Shown here: positions 62,717 through 64,000 of the stretch, in pieces
Numbering within the stretch: position 1 is the stretch's first letter
Layout: each line of letters starts with the position of its first letter
From: an uncultured Saprospiraceae bacterium
GTDB taxonomy: Bacteria > Bacteroidota > Bacteroidia > Chitinophagales > Saprospiraceae
Assembly: GCA_938016265.1 (NCBI GenBank)
Contig: CALLWB010000001.1
Span: 1 to 64,000, forward strand
DNA: 64,000 nt
Direction of reading: 5' to 3'
Program-made: the position numbers and the translations under genes
Notes under the pieces: model-generated
Seen by the model: the letters and a program-made list of their open reading frames with translations, nothing else
What the model was told of the DNA's origin: nothing
Databases searched by the model: none

Positions 62717-64000
62717 ATGGCGGAAATGCCAAGAAATATAATTTTCACAATAGCAGATAGTCTTAGATATGATAGTGTTTATGAGAACTCTGTGAGAATG
62801 CCCTACGTAGAAAACAACTCTATTTCGTTTAGTGAGGGTAGATCAGCAGGTTGTTGGACATTGCCTGCTACTGCATCCATGTTCACTGGCTTAATGCCGC
62901 ATGAACATGGAGCAACTTCTCAAACACGCGCCATTCATAAACATTTGCCTACCCTGGCAGAAAAGATGAAAGCTGCCGGATACAATACTTATCAGGTAAC
63001 CGCCAATGTGGCGACTACCCATATTTTCGGTTTGCATCGTGGTTTTGACGAAGTGCGAAGAATCTGGCAATTGGTAGACTCTAAGTTTAACTCTCTTCAG
63101 AAATTTTTGGTGTTGATGGGGAAACCCAGATTGCGTGCTAAACTGTTTTCCAAGGATCTGTTGATGCAACGCATGTCTGAAGATCTGGAAACTGCCAAGA
63201 CATGGCTTCAATTTACCTACGCCGATATTTTTGATCAGGCACGGAAAATCATCGCTGAAAATGAAGCAAGAGGAGAAAAGTGTTTTATTTTTCTCAACTT
63301 AATGGAAACCCACTTTCCGTATCACGTCGCTCCAACTTTTAAGACAAGTACACCAGGCTTATTTTCAAAGTTTCAAGAGGTGTATTCGCTATTTCATATG
63401 ATCAATCAGACCTTTCTGAAACAAGGATCTAGCCCAATAAATGACAACATGGTGCCAGTCATAAAAAATCGACAGGCCCTCGCTTGGAGTCTATTGGCAC
63501 CAGAGGTAGATAGTTTTTGTAAAGAAATGCATGAAGGAACAGGAAACCTTGTCGTTTTTGGTTCTGATCATGGAGAAGCCTTCGGAGAGGATGATTGGGT
63601 TTACCATTTCAGTAATGTGACTGACGGAGGAAACAAAGTGCCTATGTTTTGGATGGACAACAATGGGGGAGCGTCAAAAGTGATCAACACTCCAGTAAGC
63701 ATGCGCCATATCTACAACAGTTTTTTGAAAGTTGTTGGTCAAGACGCTGAAGGACCTTCTATCATCCATGATCCAGAAAATTCTAATCCTGTAATGTCTT
63801 CTTACTGGTATAATAACAAGGGGAAAACATTGCCTAAGTATAAATACAATCAGCTATGCATGGTCGTAGATGACCATCGGTACTTGCTTAGAAATGATGC
63901 CTGGCATAAAGCACCATTTGCCAATACGGGAATCGAACCAAGGTTTGACCGTCTGGGTAAAAACATCAATCCAATTGAAGAATTGAATCTCGAAGGCCTA
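62717..64000 (+). CDS. Sulfatase/alkaline-phosphatase superfamily protein, 3' end cut by window
   Basis: The first 428 residues are open to the window end. The fold marks are IADSLRYDS (D14, metal site), WTLPATASMFTG (47-58) in the place of the sulfatase nucleophile motif, and VFGSDHGEAFGEDD (metal Asp-His), with NLMETHFPYH between. True sulfatases have C/S-x-P-x-R, where Cys or Ser becomes formylglycine. Here the position is T48 and the Arg is T52, so a phosphodiesterase, phosphotransferase or similar activity is more likely than sulfate-ester hydrolysis. There is no signal peptide, suggesting a cytosolic enzyme. The ATG start is preceded by a promoter box. Confidence 0.82.
   Translation, partial: MAEMPRNIIFTIADSLRYDSVYENSVRMPYVENNSISFSEGRSAGCWTLPATASMFTGLMPHEHGATSQTRAIHKHLPTLAEKMKAAGYNTYQVTANVATTHIFGLHRGFDEVRRIWQLVDSKFNSLQKFLVLMGKPRLRAKLFSKDLLMQRMSEDLETAKTWLQFTYADIFDQARKIIAENEARGEKCFIFLNLMETHFPYHVAPTFKTSTPGLFSKFQEVYSLFHMINQTFLKQGSSPINDNMVPVIKNRQALAWSLLAPEVDSFCKEMHEGTGNLVVFGSDHGEAFGEDDWVYHFSNVTDGGNKVPMFWMDNNGGASKVINTPVSMRHIYNSFLKVVGQDAEGPSIIHDPENSNPVMSSYWYNNKGKTLPKYKYNQLCMVVDDHRYLLRNDAWHKAPFANTGIEPRFDRLGKNINPIEELNLEGL

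Overview
The window is a chromosomal segment of a Bacteroidota bacterium, perhaps of the Saprospiria/Lewinella type (the finer placement is a guess). The lineage evidence is an LpxC-FabZ fusion, the type IX secretion protein PorQ, a secreted GH85 glycosidase with a type A T9SS C-terminal signal, DUF5686, DUF1573, TonB-type and S74 surface proteins, many lipoproteins, weak Shine-Dalgarno sequences, and repeated TAnnTTTG promoter boxes typical of the Bacteroidota primary sigma factor. Base composition is AT-rich. I see no tRNA, rRNA, CRISPR array, insertion sequence or integrase, so this looks like core genome with a few lineage-specific surface genes.

Layout. 0-2 kb: the atpB-atpE-atpF end of an F0 ATP synthase operon (minus strand), with a long hairpin between atpE and atpF. 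2-8 kb: a DUF2279 protein, a phosphohexomutase, pcm, an S74 chaperone fossil, frr and an EnvC-like LytM protein. 8-14 kb: a WYL-like protein diverging from ligA, an MpaB/DUF2236 protein, and a methionine aminotransferase/omega-amidase pair. 14-27 kb: mainly surface and envelope genes, namely a possible small RNA, the GH85 enzyme, two tandem lipoproteins, three tandem cyclophilin lipoproteins, a 43-residue cysteine-repeat protein, a TIGR02757 protein and a 1158-residue S74 protein. 27-33 kb: cytochrome b5-like protein, rlmN, TonB-like protein, DUF368, aroE, proline dehydrogenase and a methyltransferase-like protein. 33-39 kb: a Fic protein lacking its catalytic histidine, a GT2/methyltransferase/membrane glycosyltransferase operon, and two small repeat proteins. 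39-46 kb: dapD, a YwqK/MORN lipoprotein, porQ, a GC-rich intergenic element, a UbiB kinase, a tRNA-queuosine mannosyltransferase-like protein and a Crp/Fnr regulator. 46-51 kb: the lipid A operon lpxD-lpxC/fabZ-lpxA plus an orphan ABC ATPase. 51-64 kb: DUF1573, an M3 peptidase, a YdjM-like protein, a long PurF homologue, exonuclease III, DUF5686, a MacB-like permease and a sulfatase-fold protein cut by the window end.

Functional links. The GH85 enzyme is predicted cargo of the T9SS to which PorQ belongs. The aminotransferase and omega-amidase fit the glutamine-transaminase/omega-amidase (methionine salvage) route. The lpx genes overlap one another and form one transcription unit. No clearly new multi-gene defence or mobile system is visible. 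The observations most worth a second look are the atpE-atpF hairpin, the possible small RNA near 14.5 kb, the Fic protein with Ala in place of His, the GC-rich element near 42.5 kb, promoter boxes lying 4-6 nt from start codons, and the S74 fossil.
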